DNA of 64,000 bases from JAAYAY01 sp964563135 (GTDB lineage Bacteria; Planctomycetota; Planctomycetia; Pirellulales; Thermoguttaceae), in NCBI GenBank assembly GCA_964563135.1, contig CAZLWV010000004.1:43308-107307 (forward strand), written 5' to 3'. Every line of letters begins with the position of its first letter. Within the stretch, counting starts at the first letter, position 1. The notes below the pieces were generated by a model. The model saw only the letters and a program-made list of their open reading frames with translations. It was not told the origin of the DNA and did no database searches. Positions 55,542 to 63,924 of the stretch are shown here, piece by piece. Made by a program: the position numbers and the translations under genes.

Positions 55542-55831
55542 ATTGCCGCTCCTTGAGTTCTGAAGGGTCGCCACCAGGGTGGGAAAGAGGGTAGGTCGCA
55601 ACCAGCCAGTCTAGGCTCCCCCACCGGCGGCTGCAAGCCACAAGCCCTCCACCCCTCCATCCGGTCGCCGCCGGCAGATTCCAGAGCGCCATCTGGCCGC
55701 CGGCCTCCCGGCAGGGTGCGTCTTGACGCACCCCAATCGTCCCGCTACGGTGCCTCTTGGCGCACGGTGGGCCTCCCGGCCGGCGATCCGCGCTTGCGCC
55801 ACAGGGCACCTTGTTCCGGAAACCAGCCGCC

Positions 55832-56296
55832 ATGCTTGCCTGCATTCAGAGAGTCAGTCACGCCCAGGTCACCGTTGCCGGCCGGCTCGCCGGAAGCATC
55901 GGCAAGGGGTTCCTCGTGCTCCTCGGAGTGGCCGACGGCGACACCCAGACCGACGCGCAGCTCCTGGCCGAGAAGGCTTCGGGACTGCGCATCTTCGAAG
56001 ACGCCGACGGCAAGATGAATCTCTCCCTCAGCCAGGTCGGCGGCGCCATGCTCGTGGTCAGCCAGTTCACGCTCCTGGGCGACTGCCGCAAAGGACGCCG
56101 CCCCAGCTTCACTGCCGCCGCTCCCCCCGAACTGGCCGAATCGCTCTATGAAGTGTTCGTCGGCGCCGTGGCCGCCCGCGGTATCCAGACCGCAACGGGC
56201 CGCTTCCGCGAGCATATGGAGGTGGAACTGGTCAACGACGGACCGGTCACTCTCCTCCTCGACAGCCGCCGCCTCGCCGCCCCGCGCCGCCCGTAG
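55832..56296 (+). CDS. dtd: D-aminoacyl-tRNA deacylase
   Basis: Removes D-amino acids, and also glycine, from mischarged tRNAs. 154 residues, close to the family's usual 145-150. The signature SQFTLLGDCRKGRRPSF is at about 77-93, and the Gly-cisPro-like loop reads NDGPVTLLLD near the C terminus. The protein is cytoplasmic. The ATG at 55832 gives the usual N terminus MLACIQRVSHAQVTV. It is divergent from the Gfo/Idh/MocA gene. Confidence 0.9.
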   Translation: MLACIQRVSHAQVTVAGRLAGSIGKGFLVLLGVADGDTQTDAQLLAEKASGLRIFEDADGKMNLSLSQVGGAMLVVSQFTLLGDCRKGRRPSFTAAAPPELAESLYEVFVGAVAARGIQTATGRFREHMEVELVNDGPVTLLLDSRRLAAPRRP

Positions 56297-56382
56297 CGCG
56301 GATCGGATTGCCGGCCGTCGCGCTGGCCGCCTCGCATACTCCCTCGCCCACCGCACCAGCATCGCCGCGCGTGGGCAATGCC

Positions 56383-57195
56383 CTACCGTTGCCAGGTGTC
56401 CAGCACCCGGCGGGCCGTATCGGTCGCGTTCTCCTTGACCTCTTCCAGCTTCGCCTTGACCTCCTCCTTCGCCGGCAGACCGTTCACAATCGCCCCGTCG
56501 GCGGGCTGCTCCACCACGTGGCTGTTCCAGCGCTGCGCCCGCTGCTGGCGGTACTGCTCCATCCAGCCCGGCTCGTAGAACACCACGTAGGAGAGGATCG
56601 CCAGCTTGGCATAGGTGGAAAGATTGGCCCACCGGCTCTGCACGCTGTACATCTTCAACGCCGTGCCAAACGACTTCTTGATCCGCACCCAGCCAAAACG
56701 CCACTCGATGCTGTAGATCTCGTCCAGCAATAGGTGGGAGAAGAATCCCAGCACCAGCCCGCCGGCCTTGTAGGCCCGCAGGCCGGTATCTTCGCCCGAA
56801 GCCAGCAGGAACGCCAGCTCTCCAAAGATCACCATCGCCGGAAGGCTGTGGAACATTCCCCGGTGGACCGTGTAGTGTTTCAGAAAGAACCCCAGACCAA
56901 AACGCACCAGCACGTAGGCCAGCGCTCCGGCCATGATCGTCGTTTCTGCCGACACGCCGCTCGATCGCAGCCGGTCGGCCAGCATCATCGGAACGATGGC
57001 CGCCATGAAGCTGAGGCTCTCGCGCAGCGGACGGCCCGACTTGCTGTCGATGTCCGGGAGCATCCCCGACACGCTGCACAGCCCCCCGGCAAGAAGGCAG
57101 GTCTGGCCGGGAAGATCGAAAAGTCCGTACGCCGCGCCGCCGTAGGCCACGCCCAGGGTCGTGCTCAGTGTCAGGTGGGTCTTGAAGTCGGCCAT
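56383..57195 (-). CDS. YdjM-like membrane-bound metal-dependent hydrolase
   Basis: A 270-residue membrane protein of the YdjM/LexA-binding-type hydrolase family. The key motif HRGMFHSLPAM follows a transmembrane region near residue 115, with a second His in SHLLLDEIYS. About five hydrophobic helices can be seen. The C terminus is charged with a Glu/Lys-rich helix (EEVKAKLEEVKENATD). Function is not well known in the family; some members bind LexA. ATG 57195 is preceded by GGCGGGGTATTC. Confidence 0.75.
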   Translation of the reverse strand: MADFKTHLTLSTTLGVAYGGAAYGLFDLPGQTCLLAGGLCSVSGMLPDIDSKSGRPLRESLSFMAAIVPMMLADRLRSSGVSAETTIMAGALAYVLVRFGLGFFLKHYTVHRGMFHSLPAMVIFGELAFLLASGEDTGLRAYKAGGLVLGFFSHLLLDEIYSIEWRFGWVRIKKSFGTALKMYSVQSRWANLSTYAKLAILSYVVFYEPGWMEQYRQQRAQRWNSHVVEQPADGAIVNGLPAKEEVKAKLEEVKENATDTARRVLDTWQR

Positions 57196-58084
57196 GAATA
57201 CCCCGCCTTGTCGCGTGAGGGTTGATGGGTGTTCCACAATCCGGTGCCGCGGTGATCTGCGGCCAGGTACCCCCGGCTCCGGACTTCCGCCGGTCGGCTG
57301 CCTGCCTATCCAGCCGGCAGGCACGCCGCAGCCCGTTGCCGAGCGCTCCAGAATCGCACAATTCGCCCCAGTTGTACCGGCATGCCCGCTCCTCTCCAAG
57401 ACCAAATCTCGCCGCCTTTACCCTCCACCTGCAAGGCAGTGCCGGCCTTGCTGTCGGCAGCGGATCCACTGCGCCTGCTGCCGCAGGATGCCTGCAGGCG
57501 TCGCCGGCACTGCCGGCCCTGCTGGCATCGCATGCACGGCTCGGTTCCCGATTGGGCCTGGTCAGGGCGCCGCCACAGGACTGGCCTCCAGCAGTGGCCT
57601 GACCGAAGGCCAAGAGTCCCCGGGCACAGCCGCGCAAGGGCAGCAGGACAGGGCAGGGCAGGGCAGGGGAGGGGAGGGTAGGGCAGGGGAGGGCACGGGA
57701 GGGCAGGGGAGGGCAGGGGAGGGCAGGGGGCCGGCCGTCGCGCGGAGAACGTCTGCCGCCCGCAAGAATCGCATCCTCGCTCCCAGAATGCTCTTCGCGT
57801 GTTTGCCGCCATTCACTATACTTCCAGCCCGGCCACCGCTGGGGGTCCTGCGGCTGGCCTCCGACACCGCGGAGATTTGCAGAAGCGGCGGCCGTTTTTG
57901 GTATCGGCTCCAAAGACTTGCCGCAGGATGGGTTCCCTGTTTCGGCAGCAGCAATGGCAGCAGCGGAACAACAACTCCCCGTCGTTCCGCGACTCCAGTT
58001 GTTCCGCGGCCGGCTCCTGTCGGCGCATGCCCAGGTCCGACCGCATGAGGATGCTGTTCCGCGGCCGCCCCTGAAGGATTTGCC
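57196..58084. other. Long intergenic region with G-rich repeat and inverted repeat
   Basis: Nearly 0.9 kb without a convincing gene; the long reading frames here are low-complexity by-products of G-rich sequence. It contains a G-rich tandem array at 57651-57730 and a 12-bp inverted repeat, GGCAGTGCCGGC at 57435-57446 and GCCGGCACTGCC at 57503-57514, separated by 56 bases. Promoters for the divergent YdjM-like and CvpA genes must lie here. Confidence 0.55.
57651..57730. repeat. G-rich tandem array
   Basis: About eight near-copies of a GGGCAGGGGA-type decamer. Runs of three or four G recur every five bases, which would fit a G-quadruplex-forming element on the plus strand. The first part includes the 16-mer GGCAGGGCAGGGGAGG (57657-57672) that also occurs at 17628, 63090 and 63868. 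Confidence 0.8.
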
Positions 58085-59290
58085 ATGCAGCCTTACGACA
58101 TCTTCATGCTTATCGTTCTGGTTGGAGCCGCCGCGTTCGGCGCCTGGAAAGGAATGGCCTGGCAGCTGGCGTCGATCGCCTCGGTGCTGCTCAGCGCCTT
58201 GGTCGCCATGCGGTTCAGCAGCCTGCTGGCTCCCAGCCTCAGCGCCGAGGAGCCCTGGAACCAGTTCCTGGCCATGGGAATTCTGTTCGCAAGTACGTCG
58301 CTCGCGGTGTGGATTGTCTTCCGCTTGATTGCCAAGGTGATCGACCGGGTCAAGCTCAAGGAGTTCGATCGGCAGATGGGGGCTCTTCTCGGAACCGCCA
58401 AGGGCGTCCTCTACTGCCTCATCCTGACCTTCTTCGCCGTCACCTTGAGCGAGGGAACCCGCCAGCGTGTCCTCGCCTCGCGCTCCGGCTACTACGCCGC
58501 GGTGCTCGTCCATAAAGGCACTCCCCTCATGCCCGAGAAGATCCGTGTCGCCCTGGGCAAATACATCCAGCGGCTCGGAGAGGGACTGGACCCGGCTTCG
58601 CCTCCGATCGCGCCTGCCGAGGTCCCCGCTGGTACGGCCGATCCTCTCGGCGGCGCCGTGGTCGACACGCAGACTCCCGCCTCCCCCTGGGGCGTTCAGC
58701 CGGCCGGCCAGCTTCCGGGGCCCGCTCCGGCAACGCCCGCCTGGAGCTTCCCTCCGGCAGGCCAAGGCCAGACGCCGGCTCCCCCCTTGTCGCTCGACTC
58801 GCTCAAGCAGGATGCGCAGAACCTGGCCAGTCAGCAGGTCGAACAGATCGGCAACCAGATGAGCTCCGCTATCCAGCAGGAGATAGGTCAGTACGGCCGC
58901 CAGGCCCAGGCGGCAGTCAACCAGCACCTCGACGCGGCCGGGCAAAGCTACAACCAGCTCCGCACCTCCGCCCAGCAGACCGGCACGCAGCTTCAGAACC
59001 AGATCAACGGCGGCTTGAATCAATACGGAACCCAGGCGACCGACGCCGTCGGGCAGACCGTCAACCAGCTCCGCGCCTCCGCCCAGCAAACGACCACGCA
59101 ACTTCAGAACCAGGTCAACCGCGGCGTGAATCAGTTGGGGGGCCAGACGACGGACGCCGTCGAGCAAGGCTACAACCAGTTCCGCACCTCCGCCGAGCAA
59201 GCGGGCGCGAAACTCCAGAACGAGATCAACCGCGGCTTCGACGCCCTCGGCCGTCGCATCCAGCAGGCGCCCATGAAACCCATCCAGTAA
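58085..59290 (+). CDS. CvpA-family protein with 37-residue repeats
   Basis: The N-terminal 150 residues match CvpA, a four-helix membrane protein linked to colicin V export and to envelope stress: PYDIFMLIVLVGAAAFGAWKGM, then VLLSALVAMRF, LAVWIVFRLIAKVIDRVKL, and GVLYCLILTFFAVTLS. A Pro-rich linker follows (about 170-245). The last 150 residues contain three 37-residue repeats (YNQLRTSAQQTG, VNQLRASAQQTT, YNQFRTSAEQAG) rich in Gln and Ala, a pattern of amphipathic helices. The start is preceded by GAAGGATTTGCC. The combination with repeats is unusual for CvpA. Confidence 0.8.
   Translation: MQPYDIFMLIVLVGAAAFGAWKGMAWQLASIASVLLSALVAMRFSSLLAPSLSAEEPWNQFLAMGILFASTSLAVWIVFRLIAKVIDRVKLKEFDRQMGALLGTAKGVLYCLILTFFAVTLSEGTRQRVLASRSGYYAAVLVHKGTPLMPEKIRVALGKYIQRLGEGLDPASPPIAPAEVPAGTADPLGGAVVDTQTPASPWGVQPAGQLPGPAPATPAWSFPPAGQGQTPAPPLSLDSLKQDAQNLASQQVEQIGNQMSSAIQQEIGQYGRQAQAAVNQHLDAAGQSYNQLRTSAQQTGTQLQNQINGGLNQYGTQATDAVGQTVNQLRASAQQTTTQLQNQVNRGVNQLGGQTTDAVEQGYNQFRTSAEQAGAKLQNEINRGFDALGRRIQQAPMKPIQ
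58949..59281 (+). repeat. Three tandem 111-bp coding repeats in cvpA-like gene
   Basis: Exact period of 111 bases: 58949-59059, 59060-59170 and 59171-59281, the last more diverged. Each encodes one 37-residue unit. A weaker copy may precede the first. Such arrays vary in copy number between strains by slippage. Confidence 0.8.
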
Positions 59291-59340
59291 CGATCAGCCC
59301 GTAGACGGTTGTGGGATCAATTCCAGAATTCTTGGAGCCG

Positions 59341-59399
59341 CTAACAAAACCACCGATGCCGTGCACCAGTGCCCGTGTGTAACTCACTCGTTTTGTTAG
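59341..59399. terminator. Perfect inverted repeat between convergent genes
   Basis: CTAACAAAAC at 59341-59350 and GTTTTGTTAG at 59390-59399 form a perfect 10-bp inverted repeat with a 39-base loop. It lies between the ends of the convergent cvpA-like and PEP-CTERM genes, and its right arm overlaps the stop codon of the latter. The T-rich arm could serve as a bidirectional terminator, but the long loop is not typical; it could also be the ends of a small mobile element. Confidence 0.4.
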
Positions 59400-60268
59400 G
59401 GTCTCCACATACCCTGCCCTGCCGGCGTCCGCCGCTTTCGCCGGGCGGCAATCAAGCCGGCAGTTCCCAGCCCGGCCCAGAGGGCAAAGGAGGCCGGTTC
59501 GGGAAGCGCGGTCGATGCGGGGCCGGCATTCGGACCCTCATCGCCGGGTAGGAGGTCTCCGCCGCCCGTCGACGTGCCTGGCCCGTTGCCCGGAGGCACG
59601 GGAGGATAGGACGACGATCCGCCGCTGTTCTCCGCGAACGCTCCATCATCGGTCGACGGATAGGACCAGCTTCCTGGTGGCGTGGGAGGATTAGACGAAG
59701 ATCCGCCGTGGACGTAGCCCGATCCTCCGCCGCCTCCTGACGAGAATCCGGAGCCGCCACTCGGTGCGGAGGGACGACCCGGCCGGTTGGGGATTTGACT
59801 GCCCGGGAAGGACCAGTCGCCGCCCGACATGAAGGAGCCGCCATTGGCCCATCCGGATTGATGGCCCGGTCCGCCGGTGGGCTCCATCAGGCTGATGCCC
59901 CAGGTCTCGGTGGAATAGCTGGCGGGCGAGCCGGGAAAACTGTCGCCGCTGCCCTCGACGGACGAGTCCTCGAGCAATTCGTTCTCCGCGGGGATGTCGC
60001 AAGAATCGACGGCAAAGTCATCGTTGCAGCAGTCGTCCGGTTGGGGGCAACATGCCTGCTCGAGGCATGCATCAGCGCAAGTCGTCCGGCACACGGAGAA
60101 GCAGGTAAGCCGTGTGGAACAACGTTGGCTGCACGAGGGCTGGCGAAACAGAAACATCCTTGGTTGCGCCGCACATGTCTTTGCGCAGGTGCGTGGTCGC
60201 AAGATCGCGCCCAGCGTGTCGCCCTGCAGCAGGGCGACCAAACAAAGCACAAGAAACAGATGCTTCAT
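59396..60268 (-). CDS. Cys-rich PEP-CTERM surface protein
   Basis: A 290-residue exported protein with a signal peptide (MKHLFLVLCLVALLQGDTLG). Mature residues about 28-92 hold thirteen Cys, including four CxxxC motifs (CAKTC, CSQRC, CFSVC, CADAC) and two CC pairs. The middle (about 115-250) is a Gly/Ser/Pro-rich linker. The C terminus is a textbook PEP-CTERM sorting tail: PEPASFALWAGLGTAGL followed by RRKRR near residues 256-278, which exosortase cuts. The Cys pattern suggests metal binding or disulfide crosslinking. No exosortase gene is in this window. Confidence 0.8.
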   Translation of the reverse strand: MKHLFLVLCLVALLQGDTLGAILRPRTCAKTCAAQPRMFLFRQPSCSQRCSTRLTCFSVCRTTCADACLEQACCPQPDDCCNDDFAVDSCDIPAENELLEDSSVEGSGDSFPGSPASYSTETWGISLMEPTGGPGHQSGWANGGSFMSGGDWSFPGSQIPNRPGRPSAPSGGSGFSSGGGGGSGYVHGGSSSNPPTPPGSWSYPSTDDGAFAENSGGSSSYPPVPPGNGPGTSTGGGDLLPGDEGPNAGPASTALPEPASFALWAGLGTAGLIAARRKRRTPAGQGMWRP

Positions 60269-61076
60269 TTCTGCCCTCCGAACCAGTCAAGTCCTTTTTT
60301 GTTCCAGACTAGTTGGAGGGAAACGGCCGTTCAACAGAATTCTCGCCATTTCTTAGGTTTTCCGGGTTTGTGCGGGCGAATCGCCGCACGCGGAGGTCCT
60401 TGCCTTCCACCTGTTGGAGCCGTGATGGTGGTCCGGATTGTTCACCGGCTGCGGGTTGGTCCGAGGCACGGTTCGGGCGGGCGTTTGCCCGAGAGAGACG
60501 GCAGAGGAGAGGGGGGCGGAAAGCGTCGCGCGGCGGGCTGAAACACGCCCCGCCGAAAACGGGCCGTCGTGAGCCGTGCCAATCGGTCGAAATTCGACCG
60601 ATTTCCGACCCGCCTTCGAGAGCCGATTCGCGCCAGTTTTCGGCGCCTCGGACGCCTCGGATCCGGCGCCGGGGGCAGGGGCGCCGGCGGACGTTTTTGA
60701 ATGCCGTTTTCTGCAGGCGGCACGGGCGGGAAAGGACGTCTTTCCGGACGTTCTGTCCGGTTCCGGCCGGCGAACCGGACGTTGAAAACCCTCGTTTTCC
60801 CCGGGTTTTCTGCGTTTTACGACCGAACATAAGAAACATTATCGGACGTTAGGAATCGCCGGAAAGGCCTGGCCACCGGCGGCTGCCTGATCCCGTCTCC
60901 AGGCCCTGTTGAACATCGCCTTCAGGCAGCCCGATTGGGCTCGGAACCGGCCCCGGAAAAGCCGCTCCGGCGCACCCAAAAAAACAGCCGGCGGAAGACC
61001 GCCGGAAGCGGGGCGGAGGCGAGCCGCAGTCGGGGCCGGCGCGCAAGAGTTTCTGCCGCCAAGTACAATCGATCTC
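60269..61076. other. Long intergenic region, no supported gene
   Basis: About 800 bp with no believable gene; overlapping frames on both strands have no homology-like features. It has GC-rich purine-pyrimidine tracts and one hairpin, GAAAACCC at 60784-60791 and GGGTTTTC at 60803-60810 with an 11-base loop. The region may contain promoters of the PEP-CTERM gene and the GT39-like gene. Confidence 0.4.
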
Positions 61077-62981
61077 ATGGAGACTCCGTCCGCCAGTCCG
61101 AGCCCGCGCCGCCGCCGATCGCTGGGGCTGCGCGCCGCCGAAGTTGGCCTCTGCACGCTCGCCGTGCTGCTGGCCACCGCGCCCGGACTGCCGATCGTGT
61201 GGGATGAAGGAAACGCCATCTTCCGCGCCGGCCTGATCGGTCGCTGGCCCTGGTCCTGGTTCCAGCAGGCCGCGCCAGTCCGCCAGCCGGGCCCCGACGG
61301 CTCCGAGCACCCCTTGAGCCGCGAGGCCATCGAGGCCGGCTGGCCTTACACGACCCAGGTCGAAGGTCACCCCGCCTGCTACGGAATCGTGATCGCGGCA
61401 GGGGAGGCGGTTGCCCGCTGGTTCCTCCCGCCGCTGACGGCCTGGCGGTTTGGGCCCATGGTCCTGTTCGCCCTGGCAGCCGGAGTGCTGTTCTACCGCA
61501 TGAGCCGCCTTTACGGACAGGGAGCCGGCTGGGTCTCGGTGCTGGCACTGCTGCTCCAGCCGCGGCTTTTTGCCCATGCCCATTTCGCCACCTGCGATGG
61601 CCCGCTCACCGCCTGCTGGCTCCTCGCCTGGGCCGCCTTCCCCGAGGCCCATCCTTCACGCACGCCACCTTCCGCCGCCTGCGACCTCGGCCAGCCGCAT
61701 GGCCAGTCTGGACAGGAAACCGCCCGTCTGGCCCGCCCCCATCATCCATTCCGCCGGCTCGCCTTCCAGGCCGCTCTCTTCGGCCTCCTCCTCGGCATGA
61801 CCATGAGCTGCAAGGCCACCGGCTGGATCGCACCGATCCCGTTTGTCCTCTGGGCGGTCCTGTATCGCGACCGGCGGGCGCTGGCTGCCGTGGCCATCGG
61901 CCTGCCGGCGGCCCTGGCGACGTTCTACCTCCTCAATCCGCCCCTCTGGCACGAACCGATCGAGGGACTGCTGGCCTTCTTCCGCTTGAACACCAACCGG
62001 CAGCTCAACGTGGCCAACTTCTTCCTCGGCCGCATGTACGACCTGCATCACTCCCTCCCGTGGTACAATACCCTGGTCTGGACGGCCATTGCCGTGCCGA
62101 TCGGGCTTTTGCCCCTGGCGCTAGTCGGGCTCGGCCGGATTCTCCGCCGGCCGCTGGCCAACCGGGCGGGAATGCTCCTGGTGCTGAACTGGATGATCCT
62201 CCTGGTCGTCCGCGCCCTGCCGGGCACTCCACCCCACGACGGCATCCGCCTGTTCCTTCCCGCCTTCGCCTTCCTTGCCCCCCTCATCGCCATCGGAACG
62301 GTTGGGGTTCAGGCGTCGGCCGGCCGCCTGGCAGCAGCGCTCGTCCATTTCGCTCGCACCTGTGCCGCCGTCTGCCTGTCACGCTGTCCCTTCTCGCCAG
62401 CGGCCGCTGCCGGCAAAGGGCAGGGCACCACCTCGTCCGAACCTGCCCCCAGCCGTGTTTGTGCCTGCCGGTCAAGCCGTGTCCTCGTTTCAGCCGCCAT
62501 GGTGCTCGTCTTCGTCGGCAGCGCCACAAGCCTGGTCTGTTATGCCCCCCAGTGGCTTTCCTACTACAACCTTGCCGTTGGCGGACTGCCGGGGGCGGCC
62601 CGGGTGGGCATGGAACCGACTTACTACTGGGATTCTCTTGATGCAGAAGTCCTCCAATGGCTTGGCGTCAACACGGCCGAGGGGGAGAAGGTCCTTTTCG
62701 GCTCGGCGCCGTCCGAAAGTCTTGCCCTGATCCAGGCCTGGGGCACGCTCCCGGTCGAATTCCGCCCCGGGGTGCCCGGTCGTTACCGCTGGTACGTGAT
62801 CCAGCGCCGTCCCAGCGCCTGCATGCCCCCCGATCAATGGTTGCTGCGAAACGCTCAGCCCGTCTACAAGAAATACCTCCCTTCCTACGGCCCCGGCCCC
62901 TGGCACATGAACGTCCCCTTGCTGGAAATCTACCGCTACGAGGACTACCAGGCCGCCCTCCAGACCGTGCCAGCCCCGTAA
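61077..62981 (+). CDS. GT39-like membrane glycosyltransferase
   Basis: A 634-residue protein with about ten predicted helices, of the dolichyl-phosphate-mannose-protein mannosyltransferase/ArnT type (GT-C fold). The catalytic acidic pair is in the first outside loop, LPIVWDEGNAIFRAG. Further helices follow (WRFGPMVLFALAAGVLFY, LAALFGLLLGMTMSCKATGW-like stretch). Such proteins move sugars from a lipid carrier to proteins or lipid A. The chosen ATG 61077 has no ribosome site; TACAAT at 61064 sits too close for a usual promoter, so the start may be leaderless or wrong. Confidence 0.7.
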   Translation: METPSASPSPRRRRSLGLRAAEVGLCTLAVLLATAPGLPIVWDEGNAIFRAGLIGRWPWSWFQQAAPVRQPGPDGSEHPLSREAIEAGWPYTTQVEGHPACYGIVIAAGEAVARWFLPPLTAWRFGPMVLFALAAGVLFYRMSRLYGQGAGWVSVLALLLQPRLFAHAHFATCDGPLTACWLLAWAAFPEAHPSRTPPSAACDLGQPHGQSGQETARLARPHHPFRRLAFQAALFGLLLGMTMSCKATGWIAPIPFVLWAVLYRDRRALAAVAIGLPAALATFYLLNPPLWHEPIEGLLAFFRLNTNRQLNVANFFLGRMYDLHHSLPWYNTLVWTAIAVPIGLLPLALVGLGRILRRPLANRAGMLLVLNWMILLVVRALPGTPPHDGIRLFLPAFAFLAPLIAIGTVGVQASAGRLAAALVHFARTCAAVCLSRCPFSPAAAAGKGQGTTSSEPAPSRVCACRSSRVLVSAAMVLVFVGSATSLVCYAPQWLSYYNLAVGGLPGAARVGMEPTYYWDSLDAEVLQWLGVNTAEGEKVLFGSAPSESLALIQAWGTLPVEFRPGVPGRYRWYVIQRRPSACMPPDQWLLRNAQPVYKKYLPSYGPGPWHMNVPLLEIYRYEDYQAALQTVPAP

Positions 62982-63086
62982 CGATCGCTCGCCATCCGCG
63001 CCGCCGCCTGCTCGCCATGAGTGCGCAGCTTCCGGCCGGGAGCCTATAGATATTTGGCATCAGTAGCACTTCATCGCACCATCTCG

Positions 63087-63112
63087 CCCCCCTCCCCTGC
63101 CCTGCCCCGCCC
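63087..63112 (-). repeat. G-rich 16-mer copy, minus strand
   Basis: Read on the minus strand this contains GGCAGGGCAGGGGAGG with flanking Gs. It matches the sites at 17628-17648, 57657-57672 and 63868-63885, and is intergenic. Confidence 0.7.
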
Positions 63113-63428
63113 TCTATCCACGCGCTTGCTGTCGCCAAGGCGGCTGGAAAGAAGAGGAGAGAAACTCGGGGGCCGGCTACCTGCCCCGTCCCTCCCCCTC
63201 CCCTTTCCTTCCGCCGCCGCAGGCGGCGAGCAGCATGGATTGATTTGCAGACGCCATCTGGTATTCTCAATACGTTCGCTTCAGACAAACACAAGTCGCA
63301 TCCGGATAACATGGTCGACTGAGCCGACTGCCGTAGAATCACCCACTGCAGTGGACCGGCCCTGGCGTCGAGGCCGTCTGGATCATGGCCGGGACATAAC
63401 ACCCGGGAGGGACAAATACCTACGCAAA

Positions 63429-63459
63429 GAGCATCTAGCCATTTTTGGCTGTGATGCTC
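63429..63459 (+). promoter_or_regulatory. Dyad upstream of the antitoxin start
   Basis: GAGCATC (63429-63435) pairs with GATGCTC (63453-63459), and AGCC (63437-63440) pairs with GGCT (63447-63450) inside it, around an ATTTTT centre. It lies directly before the ribosome site of the antitoxin gene (63461-63473). Toxin-antitoxin operons are usually self-repressed at such dyads, so an operator is likely; an mRNA hairpin is an alternative. Confidence 0.5.
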
Positions 63460-63473
63460 GAGGAGGTCGCGGG

Positions 63474-63713
63474 ATGAAGACCGCTCTTGGAAATGCTCCA
63501 ACGCAACGCCGTTTCGCCGACGAAATCATAAGCGAGGATATGGCGGCCGTGATGCGGGGCAAAACCCCGGCCGATCGGTTGGCCGCGGCGTTTGGCATGT
63601 GGCGGTTTGCCAGGCAGTTGATCGAGCAAACCACCCGACAACAGCATCCCGATTGGAGCGATCGGGAGATCCAGGCGTTCGTTGCCCGGAGGATGTCGCA
63701 TGGAACCGTCTGA
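63474..63713 (+). CDS. Rv0078B-like antitoxin
   Basis: A 79-residue, cytoplasmic, mostly helical protein resembling the Rv0078B-type antitoxins. Typical features: an N-terminal unstructured arm, a core PADRLAAAFGMWRFARQLI, and the C-terminal HPDWSDREIQAFVARRMSHG, a signature for this family. In relatives it is followed by a toxin with a nucleotidyltransferase fold, overlapping by four to fourteen bases; here the overlapping frame at 63700 is broken. The start is set by CGAGGAGGTCGCGGG. It can neutralise a toxin from elsewhere or be a relic. Confidence 0.75.
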   Translation: MKTALGNAPTQRRFADEIISEDMAAVMRGKTPADRLAAAFGMWRFARQLIEQTTRQQHPDWSDREIQAFVARRMSHGTV

Positions 63714-63759
63714 GTTGCTCAAATACCTGACCGCCACCCTGCATCGGCTGGAAATTTGA
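63700..63759 (+). pseudogene. Truncated toxin reading frame
   Basis: Nineteen codons, MEPSELLKYLTATLHRLEI, then TGA. This equals the first helix expected in the nucleotidyltransferase-type toxin that follows such antitoxins (normally continuing into a GS-rich strand and an acidic pair). After the stop the sequence shows no continuation in any frame. The 14-base overlap with the antitoxin is normal for such pairs. It is inferred to be a toxin remnant left by deletion. Confidence 0.45.
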
Positions 63760-63867
63760 CAAACCGCTCGTATCCAAGGTGGGTCGGCCTTGTCTCGGTC
63801 CACTTACTGCCTTGGTCTGCATTCCTGGGTCGCGCAGCTCAGTATCTGAATTCCGTATTTCGCTATT

Positions 63868-63885
63868 CCTCCCCTGCCCTGCCCC
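63868..63885 (-). repeat. G-rich 16-mer copy, minus strand
   Basis: On the minus strand, GGCAGGGCAGGGGAGG again, downstream of the toxin remnant. Together with 63087-63112 it brackets the antitoxin, with the two copies in the same orientation. Confidence 0.65.
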
Positions 63886-63924
63886 GCGAACTTGCCCGCC
63901 GTGGCCTTCCCGTGCTGCCGCTGC

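Larger units (their letters stand above)
62982..63473. other. Intergenic region upstream of the antitoxin gene
   Basis: No gene is supported. It contains a C-rich 26-base run at 63087-63112 (the 16-mer GGCAGGGCAGGGGAGG on the minus strand) and, just before the antitoxin start, a dyad described separately. Confidence 0.5.

Noticed and set aside
57651..57730. Possible CRISPR or VNTR-coded protein
   Set aside because: The repeat unit is about ten bases with no spacers; it is a simple G-rich array.
57161..58048. 295-residue reading frame over the G-rich array
   Set aside because: The central part is a GRGGEGRAG repeat produced by the array; no homology-like features.
55745..59200. 1151-residue reading frame on the minus strand
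   Set aside because: It runs opposite dtd, across the YdjM-like gene in another frame, the intergenic gap and the cvpA-like gene. Low-complexity segments and no conserved motif; a shadow.
60309..60852. Overlapping frames of about 176-179 residues on both strands
   Set aside because: Both strands are equally open, which is typical of GC-rich non-coding sequence; no start site or domain.
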